Shown here: in pieces, positions 46,850-55,312 of the stretch
Layout: the number at the start of each line of letters is the position of its first letter
Numbering within the stretch: position 1 is the stretch's first letter
Source: Roseovarius arcticus
Lineage (GTDB): Bacteria; Pseudomonadota; Alphaproteobacteria; Rhodobacterales; Rhodobacteraceae
NCBI RefSeq assembly: GCF_006125015.1
Contig: NZ_SZZN01000001.1
Coordinates: forward strand, 868,001-932,000
DNA length: 64,000 nucleotides
Direction of reading: 5' to 3'
Translations under genes and position numbers: made by a program
The notes under the pieces: model-generated
The model's database searches: none
Told to the model about the DNA's origin: nothing
The model's input: the letters and a program-made list of their open reading frames with translations, nothing else

Positions 46850-47995
46850 CTACATCGCAGGCCCGCCGATCAACCGTCCCGGCAGATCGGCAAGGCGGCG
46901 CGCGCCCAGTTGGCCCATATTTGACGTCATATCGGCGGCAAGGATACGCGCCAGATGCGCAGGTCCGTCGGGGCCGAGAGCGGCCAGCGCATAGTGCCAT
47001 GGCCGGGCCATCATCACGAAATCCGCCCCCAGCGCCAGCGCGCGCAGGATATCGAGCCCGCCCGTCACGCCGCCGTCAAAGATCAGCGGCAGGTCCGTCG
47101 CGCGGCGAATGAGCGGCAACTGGCGCACCGTTGCTGGCGCGCCGTCGAATTGGCGACCTCCGTGGTTGCTGATCCAGATTGCGTCGACACCTGCGGCCTC
47201 CAGCATGGGCACATCTGCGGGGTCCAGCACACCCTTGACCACCAGCGGGCCGTCCCAATGGGCGCGCAGCCAGTCCAGATAGGCGCGGTCTGGCGATGTC
47301 CGCAGCAGGTACCCAGCATGGGCGGTCGAGGGCAAGCCACTGGTATCGCCTGCATAACTATCGATCAGGCGCATCCGGGGCAGGCCCATCCGCGCCATGC
47401 CCATCGCCCATGCGGGCCGCCCCGCGATCTGCGTTATAAGGCGCGGGGTCAGGCGCGGCGGCTGCGTCAGGCCCGACCGGGTCTGACGTTCGCGGCGCGA
47501 GGCCACCGGCACATCGACGGTCAGGACCAGCACCTTGAACCCCGCCGCGCGGGCGCGGGCCAGCATGTCGAGGCGGATCGCCTCATCACGCGGCGGATAT
47601 AGCTGAAACCATGCATGATTCCCGGCCAGTGGCCCGATATCCTCGGGCGCCTGAGCGGCGACGGTGGACAGGGTATAGGGGATGCCTGCAACAGCGGCGG
47701 CGCGGGCCAGATGCCGCTCCGCATCGGGCCAGATCAGACCGGACATCCCAACCGGGCCTATGCCGAAGGGCAGGGGGTGCGACTGGCCCAAGAGGGTCGT
47801 GCCCAAATCGGGCGTAATTTCGCCGTGAAGGATCGAGGGCATGAGTTCTATCTGTTGCAGGGCGTCCGGCCCGGCGCGGCGCGCCTGTTCGGACCCCGTT
47901 CCACTGTCGAGATATTCCCAGACAAAACGGGGCAGGCGCCGCTGGGCGCGGGCCTTTAGGTCGCTGAGGGCGGGGTATTTTGCATCAAGGCTCAT
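46850..47995 (-). CDS. FMN-dependent alpha-hydroxy-acid oxidase/dehydrogenase
   Basis: The 381-aa protein belongs to the lactate/glycolate/mandelate oxidase family. Features include RLPRFVWEYLDSGTGSEQ, LPFGIGPVGMSGLIWPDAE, FKVLVLTVDVPVASRRERQ, VVKGVLDPADV with the FMN lysine, WISNHGGRQFDGA (catalytic His-Gly-Gly-Arg) and FDGGVTGGLDILRALALGADFVM. Substrate is unclear among L-lactate and related acids. The start at 47995 (MSLDAKYPALSDL) is preferred over longer frames. It ends 156 bp before the pyc start on the same strand. Confidence 0.9.
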   Translation of the reverse strand: MSLDAKYPALSDLKARAQRRLPRFVWEYLDSGTGSEQARRAGPDALQQIELMPSILHGEITPDLGTTLLGQSHPLPFGIGPVGMSGLIWPDAERHLARAAAVAGIPYTLSTVAAQAPEDIGPLAGNHAWFQLYPPRDEAIRLDMLARARAAGFKVLVLTVDVPVASRRERQTRSGLTQPPRLTPRLITQIAGRPAWAMGMARMGLPRMRLIDSYAGDTSGLPSTAHAGYLLRTSPDRAYLDWLRAHWDGPLVVKGVLDPADVPMLEAAGVDAIWISNHGGRQFDGAPATVRQLPLIRRATDLPLIFDGGVTGGLDILRALALGADFVMMARPWHYALAALGPDGPAHLARILAADMTSNMGQLGARRLADLPGRLIGGPAM

Positions 47996-48178
47996 GGCGT
48001 GCATTTGGCGCAGGGGGTGCGCGCTTGTCCAGCGCCATAAGGCAAGCACGCGCCTATCGCACCATTGCGCACGGTGCCCGTTTGTGGTGGTAGAATGTGT
48101 GTTGTGCTGGGTCAGAACCGTGGTCCGCGTCATGAAGGGAAGCCATATGGCTTGCATCCAGATCAGCAGATATGCGCC

Positions 48179-49126
48179 ATGATCGCCGCATCGCGCAGTG
48201 TTCAGGTTGGTGCCGTCGTGGCGGCAATACTGCTACATGGCGCGCTGGCTATGGCGCTGATGCGGGACGCCGAGGTCGAGATTGAAGGCGGAACCGGCGC
48301 GCCCGAGGCGCGGATGGGTACTAGCTTTGCCGATATGGCCGCGGGTACGTTAAAGGCGAACGCGGCGACCGATGTCGCGCAACCCGTTCCGGTGGACGCA
48401 GCAAGGCAGGTCGCCGCGCCGCTGACGCCAGAGATCGCCGAGCAGGTGCAACCTATCCAGCGTCTCGCTGCTGAGAGGTCGCCAAGGGCAGATATCGCGG
48501 CGCGTGCGCCTGTTCCCAGACCCGCACTGCGGATTGAGACGCTCAGCCCGGATGTGCCGACAGCGCAGCCGATCCTACCCGAAGAGGTTCTGTTGCCGGA
48601 CGAGGCCGACCCGGCAGTGAGCCATTCGCTGCGGCCAAAGCGGCGCAGCGCGGCATTTGAGCTAGCGCATGAACGCGTCAAGCCTGCCCCCCCGCCAAAG
48701 CCAGAGCCCAAACGGCCAGCCAATGCGAAGCCCGCACCCAAGGTGCAGCCCGCCACGCGCGGCAACGCGAGCCAGAATGCCGCCGCAGGTGCCGCGACAG
48801 GGCGCGCCGAGACCAAAGCGACGGCCAGTGGATCGGCTGGGCAAACGCCGCAGGCAACTGGCAATGCGGCGGCCAGCAATTATCCCGGCACGGTAATGCG
48901 CAAAATATCGCGTGTGCCGCGCCCGCGCTCTACCTCGCGCGGCACGGCTGTGGTGGCATTCACCGTTGCCGCCAGCGGTGCGCTGGGCGGGGTGCGCATC
49001 GCGAGTAGCTCAGGCTCGGCCCAGCTTGACCGCGCGGCCCTCAGTATGATCCAGAGCGCCGCACCGTTCCCACAACCGCCGCCCGGGGCGCAACGAAGTT
49101 TCACCATTAACATCAAGGGCCGTTGA
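48179..49126 (+). CDS. TonB-family energy transducer
   Basis: The 315-aa protein starts with an N-terminal membrane anchor (SVQVGAVVAAILLHGALAMAL). It continues as a long periplasmic linker with proline/lysine-rich PPPKPEPKRPANAKPAPK, and ends in a TonB C-terminal domain (SRGTAVVAFTVAASGALGGVRIASSSGSAQLDRAALSMI). TonB couples the proton gradient to outer-membrane receptors. No exbB, exbD or receptor gene is next to it. The start ATG at 48179 is chosen before the anchor. Confidence 0.85.
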   Translation: MIAASRSVQVGAVVAAILLHGALAMALMRDAEVEIEGGTGAPEARMGTSFADMAAGTLKANAATDVAQPVPVDAARQVAAPLTPEIAEQVQPIQRLAAERSPRADIAARAPVPRPALRIETLSPDVPTAQPILPEEVLLPDEADPAVSHSLRPKRRSAAFELAHERVKPAPPPKPEPKRPANAKPAPKVQPATRGNASQNAAAGAATGRAETKATASGSAGQTPQATGNAAASNYPGTVMRKISRVPRPRSTSRGTAVVAFTVAASGALGGVRIASSSGSAQLDRAALSMIQSAAPFPQPPPGAQRSFTINIKGR

Positions 49127-49201
49127 GGCACAGCAGCTATGCCCAACACAAGTGCCAGATCGCCCTAGACATTCCGGGCGCAATCGCCTCTCTAGTCAGG
49201 C

Positions 49202-50119
49202 ATGGACAGCGAAGAAAACGCAGGGCCCGGCTGGGGCATATTCTGGATGGTTGTCACGGGCATCCTTTTTGTCGGGGTAACAGCGCTGGTCAAGACGATT
49301 GGCGCGCGCCTGCCTGCGGCGGAAACTGCGTTCTTGCGCTATGCGCTGGGCCTCGTGCTGTTGATTCCTGTCATCCCGGCGATCCGGCGCGCGGCGATCA
49401 GCCCGCGCCTTTGGGCTGTGTTCTTCGGGCGCGGCGCGGTCCATACCATTGGCGTTGCGATGTGGTTCTACGCTATGGCACATATCCCCCTCGCGGACGT
49501 GACTGCCATGAACTATCTGTCGCCCATCTACGTCACTATCGGCGCTGCGCTGTTTCTGGGCGAGCGTCTGGCGCTGCGGCGCTTGATTGCGATCCTTGTT
49601 GCGCTCCTGGGTGCGGTGATCATCCTGCGGCCCGGCCTGCGCGAGGTGGGACCGGGGCATTTGGCGATGCTTCTGACGGCTTTCAGCTTTGGCATATCTT
49701 ACCTGTTGGCCAAGGTGGCGACGGGCAAGGTGTCGCCCATGGTCGTCGTAGCCATGCTGTCGCTAACCGTGACCGTTGGCCTCGCGCCCTTTGCCGCGCT
49801 GAACTGGGTCCAGCCGACATGGCTGGAACTGGCGACGCTAACGGCTGTGGCCGTGCTGGCGACGGCTGGGCACTACACGATGATGCTCGCCTTCCGCGCG
49901 GCGCCAATGTCGGTGACGCAGCCGATGACGTTTCTGCAACTGGTCTGGGCGGTCCTGCTGGGCACGCTGGTCTTTGGCGAGGCGATAGACCCCTACGTCG
50001 TGCTGGGCGGGCTGGTCATTGTCGGCTCGGTCAGCTTTATCACATGGCGCGAGGCGCTGCTAAAGCGGCGCGGAAGCAAGCCGCTAAGCACGCCAGTCAG
50101 CACTGCGACAAAGGTTTGA
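49202..50119 (+). CDS. DMT-superfamily (EamA) transporter
   Basis: The 305-aa protein has ten hydrophobic segments in two EamA repeats: GIFWMVVTGILFVGVTALVK with AETAFLRYALGLVLLIPV, and GPGHLAMLLTAFSFGISYLL with TQPMTFLQLVWAVLLG. Members export or import small metabolites; substrate unknown. It follows the TonB-like gene by 75 bp and converges on dddL, ending seven bases before that gene's stop. Confidence 0.9.
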   Translation: MDSEENAGPGWGIFWMVVTGILFVGVTALVKTIGARLPAAETAFLRYALGLVLLIPVIPAIRRAAISPRLWAVFFGRGAVHTIGVAMWFYAMAHIPLADVTAMNYLSPIYVTIGAALFLGERLALRRLIAILVALLGAVIILRPGLREVGPGHLAMLLTAFSFGISYLLAKVATGKVSPMVVVAMLSLTVTVGLAPFAALNWVQPTWLELATLTAVAVLATAGHYTMMLAFRAAPMSVTQPMTFLQLVWAVLLGTLVFGEAIDPYVVLGGLVIVGSVSFITWREALLKRRGSKPLSTPVSTATKV

Positions 50120-50126
50120 GCGCCGT

Positions 50127-50825
50127 CTACGGAGCTATCGGCCTGCGCGTCGGACTTAGCTTCATCCCCGGTGCGGCAAGGCGCGCGGCGGGGCCGACCC
50201 ATGCATACGCCAGCAGGCAGGGATCGCGGTCACCGGTGGTGATACGATGTTCCGCGCCAGAGCGATTAAAAATCAGCGATCCGGGCGAATAGACAGCCGC
50301 GTTGTTTTCCGACCACGCACCCGCGATTGAAATGTAGCTTTCCTCGATATCCTCGTGGCTATGCTGCGGATAGGTCGTGCTGGGTGCGAATAGCACGAAC
50401 CCCAGGTTTAGCCGATCCGACTGGACCGGCCCCTTTGGGCCGAGGATTTCGCAGAACGCATATTTGCGCGCCAGTGCCTTTGGCATCTGGTCGTAGCCGT
50501 ATTCCCAAGTCAGCGCGCCGCGCACCTCTCGCAGGGCGCGGGCCATCCCCTGCATTGCCGCACGCTCGCCCAGATCAAGGGCGCGGGCCAGGTGGGCCGT
50601 AACGGGGCGTGCGCAGGGCGCGCGTGGCTCAATCGGCGGATTCGCCGTGATTGTCGCGGACAGCGCATCGCGCACCCGCTTGCGATGGCTGCGGATCGCC
50701 GCGCTGCCCCCATCCGATCCCTGCCGATAGAGCGCGTCGAACTCGCGCAGCAGATACAGCCAGTCGGGGCAATCCATCAGGCAGGGCGCGGGTGAAGTGG
50801 GGGCTGCCGCGTCGGTCATAAGCAT
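50127..50825 (-). CDS. dddL: dimethylsulfoniopropionate (DMSP) lyase DddL
   Basis: DddL cleaves DMSP to dimethyl sulfide and acrylate. The 232-aa protein is of DddL length and pattern. It has DWLYLLREFDALYR, SHRKRVRDAL, LTWEYGYDQMPKALARKYAFCEILGP, and a cupin region with YPQHSHEDIEESYISIAG (metal ligands probably His155, His157, Glu161) and a later AEHRI (His193). DMSP lyases of this cupin family mark marine roseobacters. The start at 50825 is followed by a second ATG two codons on. No acrylate-processing genes are adjacent. Confidence 0.82.
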   Translation of the reverse strand: MLMTDAAAPTSPAPCLMDCPDWLYLLREFDALYRQGSDGGSAAIRSHRKRVRDALSATITANPPIEPRAPCARPVTAHLARALDLGERAAMQGMARALREVRGALTWEYGYDQMPKALARKYAFCEILGPKGPVQSDRLNLGFVLFAPSTTYPQHSHEDIEESYISIAGAWSENNAAVYSPGSLIFNRSGAEHRITTGDRDPCLLAYAWVGPAARLAAPGMKLSPTRRPIAP

Positions 50826-50911
50826 CGTCTCGCAAATTTAGGCTTACGAAATTTCAAGCACGAAGACCGCACCTGTCGCAAGTGTTTTGGACGCGCCGGG
50901 AGCCCCGCAAA

Positions 50912-50947
50912 TGAAAAATGCCGCCGAACTTGCGTGTCCGGCGGCAT
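50912..50947 (-). terminator. rho-independent terminator of the ABC binding-protein gene
   Basis: On the minus strand, ATGCCGCCG pairs with CGGCGGCAT and is followed by TTTTTCATTT. It lies about 45 bases past the gene end at 50994. Confidence 0.85.
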
Positions 50948-50993
50948 CCAGTTTCATCGCTTGGCACCTATACACGCGCCTTGCGTGGCTGGC

Positions 50994-52550
50994 TTAGACA
51001 AACCACCAACGCTCGGCCCAGCGTTCGCCGTCCATGTCCCAGTTGGACGCGACGGCCTCCGGCTTGCCAATTTTCTTGGTCGCGGCAAAGACGTAGTTGG
51101 CGAACATCGGGATAATGATTGCGCCTTGGGTGCTGACAATCTCCTGCAACTCGAAATATTGCTGCTTGCGCTTGGCCTCGTCCAGTTCGGCGCGTGCCTC
51201 GGTCAGCAGGGTGTCAAACTTCTCGTTGCACCAGAAGCCGTCGTTCCAGTCCGCGCCGCATGTATAGGCGGTGGAGAACATCTGATCCTGCACCGGGCGA
51301 CCGCCCCAATAGACCGCAGAAAATGGCTTTTTCATCCATACGTCGGACCAGTAGCCATCGTTCGGCTCGCGCACGACCTTGATGTTGATGCCCGCGTCCT
51401 TGGCCGAGTTCTGATACAGCGTGGCAGCATCGACAGCGCCCGCAAAGGCGGCATCCGAGGCCGAAAGGCTGACCTCAAGCGAGTCGAGGCCGGCCTCTTT
51501 GAGGTGGAACTTTGCCTTGTCCGGGTCGTAGGTCTTTTGCTCCAACTCGGTGTTGTAGTACTGCTGCCCAGAGCCGATTGGCATGTCATTTCCGACCGAG
51601 CCGTAGCCAAACAGGATCTTTTCGACCAACTCCTCGCGGTTGATCGCGTACTTCATCGCAAGGCGCACGTTGTTGTCGTCATAGGGCGCTTGATTGGCTG
51701 ACATGGCAAAGGTGTAGTGCTGCGTGCCCGCGATCGAGCTGATATCCAGATCGGGGTTGCGCGCCAAGAGGCCGATGGTCTTGAGGTCCAGTTTGTCGAC
51801 GGCGTCGACGTCGCCAGATACCAGCGCAGTGGTGCGCGCGTTCTGGTCTGTCAGTGACAGCATCTCGATTGTATCGAACCATGCGACGTCGTCGCGCCAG
51901 TGGTTCTCGTTGCGCTCTAGGATGGTCGTGATGCCCGGCTTGAACGATTTGAGCTTGTAGCTGCCGCAGCCATCGCCGGATTTCCAGTCGATGCTGCCTT
52001 CCGCAGCGGGCAGGATGGGCAGATGATAATCGCTAAGGATGAATGGGAAGTCGGCATTGCCGCCATCCAGCGTAAAGACGACGGTGTCGCCCTCAACCGT
52101 GATGTCCTGGATGGGCGCAACGATGGGGGTAGCTGCCGAGGCAGACTCTTCGCCGCGGTGGAAATTGATTGATGCGACGACATCGTCAGGGGTCACGTCC
52201 TTGCCCGAGTGGAAGGTGACGCCGCTGCGGATCTTAAAGCGCCAGACCTTGGCATCTGGCGACGCTTCCCAGCTTTCGGCAAGTTCCGGCCCGACCGAGC
52301 CATCGGCCAGAACCTCGGTGAGGTGGCCGTCCTTGGCGAAGGTCAGCGCGATCACATAGCCGTTGTCCCAGACGCCGGGGTTTAGCGTGTCGGTTGTCTG
52401 GCCGTGGCCCTTGCCGACGCGAATGTTGCCGCCCTTTTTGGGCGTTGCGGCCATCGCGCCGCCGAAGGGCAGCGCTGCGGCGACGGCGCCAAGCGCGGTC
52501 GTTTTCAGAAATCCGCGACGGTCGAAGCGGCCGTTTGTAGTTAGCGACAT
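50994..52550 (-). CDS. ABC transporter substrate-binding protein, family 5 (Tat-exported)
   Basis: The 518-aa protein has a Tat-type signal (DRRGFLKTTALGAVAAALPF) and the SBP_bac_5 fold signature PELAESWEASPDAKVWRFKIRSGVTFHSGKDVTPDDVV. Family 5 proteins bind peptides, opines or similar compounds in the periplasm. No permease or ATPase genes are adjacent in the window and a terminator follows, so it is an orphan binding protein here. It is divergent from betI, across 319 bp that include the BetI-like operator. Confidence 0.9.
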   Translation of the reverse strand: MSLTTNGRFDRRGFLKTTALGAVAAALPFGGAMAATPKKGGNIRVGKGHGQTTDTLNPGVWDNGYVIALTFAKDGHLTEVLADGSVGPELAESWEASPDAKVWRFKIRSGVTFHSGKDVTPDDVVASINFHRGEESASAATPIVAPIQDITVEGDTVVFTLDGGNADFPFILSDYHLPILPAAEGSIDWKSGDGCGSYKLKSFKPGITTILERNENHWRDDVAWFDTIEMLSLTDQNARTTALVSGDVDAVDKLDLKTIGLLARNPDLDISSIAGTQHYTFAMSANQAPYDDNNVRLAMKYAINREELVEKILFGYGSVGNDMPIGSGQQYYNTELEQKTYDPDKAKFHLKEAGLDSLEVSLSASDAAFAGAVDAATLYQNSAKDAGINIKVVREPNDGYWSDVWMKKPFSAVYWGGRPVQDQMFSTAYTCGADWNDGFWCNEKFDTLLTEARAELDEAKRKQQYFELQEIVSTQGAIIIPMFANYVFAATKKIGKPEAVASNWDMDGERWAERWWFV

Positions 52551-52869
52551 AGAAGTCTCCCTTTTATCGTTTCTCTCAAGGTCTTTTTTACTTTGTCCTG
52601 CCGCATATGCGCGGTGATTGTGCCTTGGTCCCGGCTTTGTTCGGCGTATGCGGCTACCGGGGTTCGGCGCCTGCGCTGACCTGACTGGGCCGGCGGGCTG
52701 ATATACGCCAACAGACGTTATGATGCCGCCATGCCCTGTTGCAACCTATATCGCGGAGCTGAGCGGGGATGACGCTTATTTGCGAAGCATTGGGGTTATT
52801 GATTGACGAGTCAATAAAAAACCAGTAGCGCCGAAATGACGCTTGCATGACTTGGAAGAGGGGGGCGTT
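52551..52869. other. divergent intergenic region between the binding-protein gene and betI
   Basis: The 319 bp have no convincing gene. They should hold promoters for both flanking genes. The only clear element is the dyad at 52796-52817 close to betI; the half near the binding-protein gene shows nothing I could recognise. Confidence 0.6.
52796..52817 (+). promoter_or_regulatory. BetI-like operator
   Basis: A perfect dyad ATTGAC-GA-GTCAAT (52802-52815) sits within a wider TTATTGA...TCAATAA arrangement, about 55 bases before the betI start. BetI is known to bind inverted ATTGA/TCAAT-type repeats, so autoregulation of betI-betC is the natural reading. Confidence 0.75.
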
Positions 52870-53478
52870 GTGCCCAAGCTGGGAATGGAGCCGATCCGCC
52901 GCGCCGCGCTGGTCAGCGCCACGATCCATGAGATCGGCGCGCAAGGGTCGATGGACGTGACCGTAGCCCAGATCGCACGGCGGGCTGGCATGTCGCCCGG
53001 ACTGGCACATCATTATTTTGGCTCGAAAGAGCAGATATTCGCGGCCTCAATGCGCCATATCCTCACGCTATATGCGGCGCAGGTGCGCGGCGCGCTGATC
53101 ATGGCGCCAACGCCCCGCGCGCGAATCGAGGCGATCATACGGGCCAGCTTTACCGCGATGAGCACACGGCCCGAGCATATTTCGGCTTGGCTGAACTTCT
53201 ACGTGCAGGCCCGCAAGTCGCCCGAAACAGCGCGCCTGCTGGACATCTATCACCGCCGCCTTCAGTCGAACCTGCATTATGCCTTTGCACTGTTGGTTCC
53301 GGCGCGCGCCGACATTCTGGCACGCGGCGTCGCGGCGATGATCGACGGGCTATATTGCCGCCACGCATCGGGCGCCGCTGGCGATATCTCGGCGCAGTCC
53401 ATCGAAACGCTGCTGCATTATGTTGCGTTGGCGCTGGACGATAAACCCCACATACCCATTCAAGGAGCCACCGCATGA
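52870..53478 (+). CDS. betI: TetR-family repressor BetI
   Basis: BetI represses choline/betaine genes and is released by choline. The 202-aa protein has a TetR N-terminal helix-turn-helix (PIRRAALVSATIHEIGAQGS, VAQIARRAGMSPGLAHHYFGSKEQIF) and the BetI C-terminal pattern (AWLNFYVQARKSPETARLLDIYHRRLQSNL split over two helices). The start codon is GTG at 52870, giving VPKLGMEPIRR as in other BetI proteins, with GAGGGGGG just upstream. It overlaps betC by four bases. Confidence 0.92.
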   Translation: MPKLGMEPIRRAALVSATIHEIGAQGSMDVTVAQIARRAGMSPGLAHHYFGSKEQIFAASMRHILTLYAAQVRGALIMAPTPRARIEAIIRASFTAMSTRPEHISAWLNFYVQARKSPETARLLDIYHRRLQSNLHYAFALLVPARADILARGVAAMIDGLYCRHASGAAGDISAQSIETLLHYVALALDDKPHIPIQGATA

Positions 53479-54989
53479 GCCGCCCCAACATTCTGATTTT
53501 CATGGTTGATCAGCTGAACGGCACCCTTTTCCCCGATGGCCCGGCCGATTGGCTGCATGTGCCCAATCTCAAGCGTCTCGCGGCCCGTTCTACCCGGTTC
53601 GCCAATGCCTATACCGCCAGCCCTCTATGTGCGCCGGGGCGCGCTAGTTTCATGTCCGGGCTGCTGCCCTCGCGCAGCCGGGTTTACGACAATGCCGCCG
53701 AATTTGCCGCCGATATCCCAACATACGCGCATCACCTGCGGCGCGCGGGATACCAGACCTGCCTTTCGGGCAAGATGCATTTTGTCGGCCCCGACCAGAT
53801 GCACGGGTTTGAGGAGCGCCTGACGACCGATATCTATCCTGCCGATTTCGGCTGGACACCCGACTATCGCAAGCCGGGCGAGCGGATTGAGTGGTGGTAT
53901 CACAACATGGGCAGTGTCACCGGTGCAGGGGTGGCCGAAATCACCTATGAGATGGATTATGACGACGAGGTCGCTTATCATGCTACGCGCAAGGTATATG
54001 ATCTGGCGCGCAGCCAGGACGATCGGCCTTGGTGCCTGACCGTCAGCTTTACCCATCCGCATGATCCCTATGTAGCGCGCCGCAAATACTGGGATTTCTA
54101 TGAGGATTGCGAGCATCTGCTGCCGCCGGTTCCGGCGATGGACTACGCCGATCACGATCCGCACTCCCAGCGCATATTCGATGCAAATGACTGGCGCAGC
54201 TTTGACATCACGGACGAGCATATATCCCGCGCCCGCCGCGCCTATTTTGCCAATATCAGCTATGTCGACGCCAAAATTGGCGAAGTGATGGAGGCGCTGG
54301 ATGGCACGCGCCAGACCGAGGACACCATTATTCTGTTTGTGTCGGACCACGGCGATATGCTGGGTGAGCGGGGGCTGTGGTTCAAAATGAGCTTCTTTGA
54401 GGGCTCATCGCGCGTACCGCTGATGATTGCCGCGCCGGGTATGGCGCCGGGGCGCGTCGATGCGCCGGTCAGCAATATCGACGTCTGTCCAACGCTGTGC
54501 GATCTGGCCGGCGTGTCGATGGAGGAGATCGCCCCGTGGGTCGCGGGCGAAACGCTTGTTCCGCTGGGGCAGGGGCAGGTCCGCGAGGCTCCGGTGGCGA
54601 TGGAATACGCCGCCGAGGCGTCATATGCGCCGCTGGTTTCGCTGAGGCAGGATCAATGGAAGTTCAATCGCTGCACGCTTGACCCTGATCAGCTGTTCGA
54701 TCTGGACGCCGATCCGCATGAACTGCGCAATCTAGCGGATGATCCGGCAAACGCAGCCACACTGAAGCGTTTCAGCGACATGGCGGATGCGCGCTGGGAT
54801 CTGGAGGCGTTTGATGCCGCCATTCGCGAAAGCCAGGCACGGCGCTGGGTGGTTTATGAGGCGCTGCGCGAGGGCGGGTATTACCCATGGGATTACCAGC
54901 CACTGAAAAAGGCGTCAGAGCAATATATGCGCAACCATATGGACCTGAACGTGGTCGAGGAAAACGCAAGGTTTCCGCGCGGGGAGTAG
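53475..54989 (+). CDS. betC: choline-sulfatase
   Basis: BetC hydrolyses choline-O-sulfate to choline and sulfate. The 504-aa type I sulfatase has RPNILIFMVDQLNG with the metal-binding Asp, the formylglycine motif LCAPGRAS (Cys52, Pro54, Arg56), GKMHFVGPDQMHGFE, FVSDHGDMLGERGLW, and the C-terminal choline-sulfatase region ending in the MRNHMDLN segment. No signal peptide is seen. It is coupled to betI by an ATGA overlap. The betA and betB genes usually next to it are absent from this window. Confidence 0.94.
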   Translation: MSRPNILIFMVDQLNGTLFPDGPADWLHVPNLKRLAARSTRFANAYTASPLCAPGRASFMSGLLPSRSRVYDNAAEFAADIPTYAHHLRRAGYQTCLSGKMHFVGPDQMHGFEERLTTDIYPADFGWTPDYRKPGERIEWWYHNMGSVTGAGVAEITYEMDYDDEVAYHATRKVYDLARSQDDRPWCLTVSFTHPHDPYVARRKYWDFYEDCEHLLPPVPAMDYADHDPHSQRIFDANDWRSFDITDEHISRARRAYFANISYVDAKIGEVMEALDGTRQTEDTIILFVSDHGDMLGERGLWFKMSFFEGSSRVPLMIAAPGMAPGRVDAPVSNIDVCPTLCDLAGVSMEEIAPWVAGETLVPLGQGQVREAPVAMEYAAEASYAPLVSLRQDQWKFNRCTLDPDQLFDLDADPHELRNLADDPANAATLKRFSDMADARWDLEAFDAAIRESQARRWVVYEALREGGYYPWDYQPLKKASEQYMRNHMDLNVVEENARFPRGE

Positions 54990-55069
54990 TAAAAGTTGAT
55001 CGGGATCAATGCGCGCGCGGTGGAGTCCGGGCAAAATCGGCGTAACCTGCAATATAAGGATAGACGCAG

Positions 55070-55312
55070 ATGACCCATGTGCCCCACCAACTAAGCGCGG
55101 AATTCCCCGACAAGGCCGAGAAGATCGCGCAGATGGAGCAGTCAAATGCCCATTTCGCCAAGCTGTCAAACGAGTATGACGAGGTGAACCGCACCGTCCA
55201 CAGAGCCGAGACGAACGTCGCGCCCATGGACGAGCTGGCCGAGAGCGAAGTGCGCCGCAAGCGGGCCGCGCTCAAGGACGAGATCTATGGCATGTTGACC
55301 AAGGAAGCCTAG
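55070..55312 (+). CDS. YdcH/DUF465-family protein
   Basis: The 80-aa protein is a short coiled-coil helix pair of the YdcH/DUF465 type: LSAEFPDKAEKIAQMEQSN, HFAKLSNEYDEVNRTVHRAE, then RRKRAALKDEIYGML. Function is unknown. An AAGGA site precedes the ATG. It is convergent with pccR, overlapping its stop by four bases. Confidence 0.88.
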   Translation: MTHVPHQLSAEFPDKAEKIAQMEQSNAHFAKLSNEYDEVNRTVHRAETNVAPMDELAESEVRRKRAALKDEIYGMLTKEA

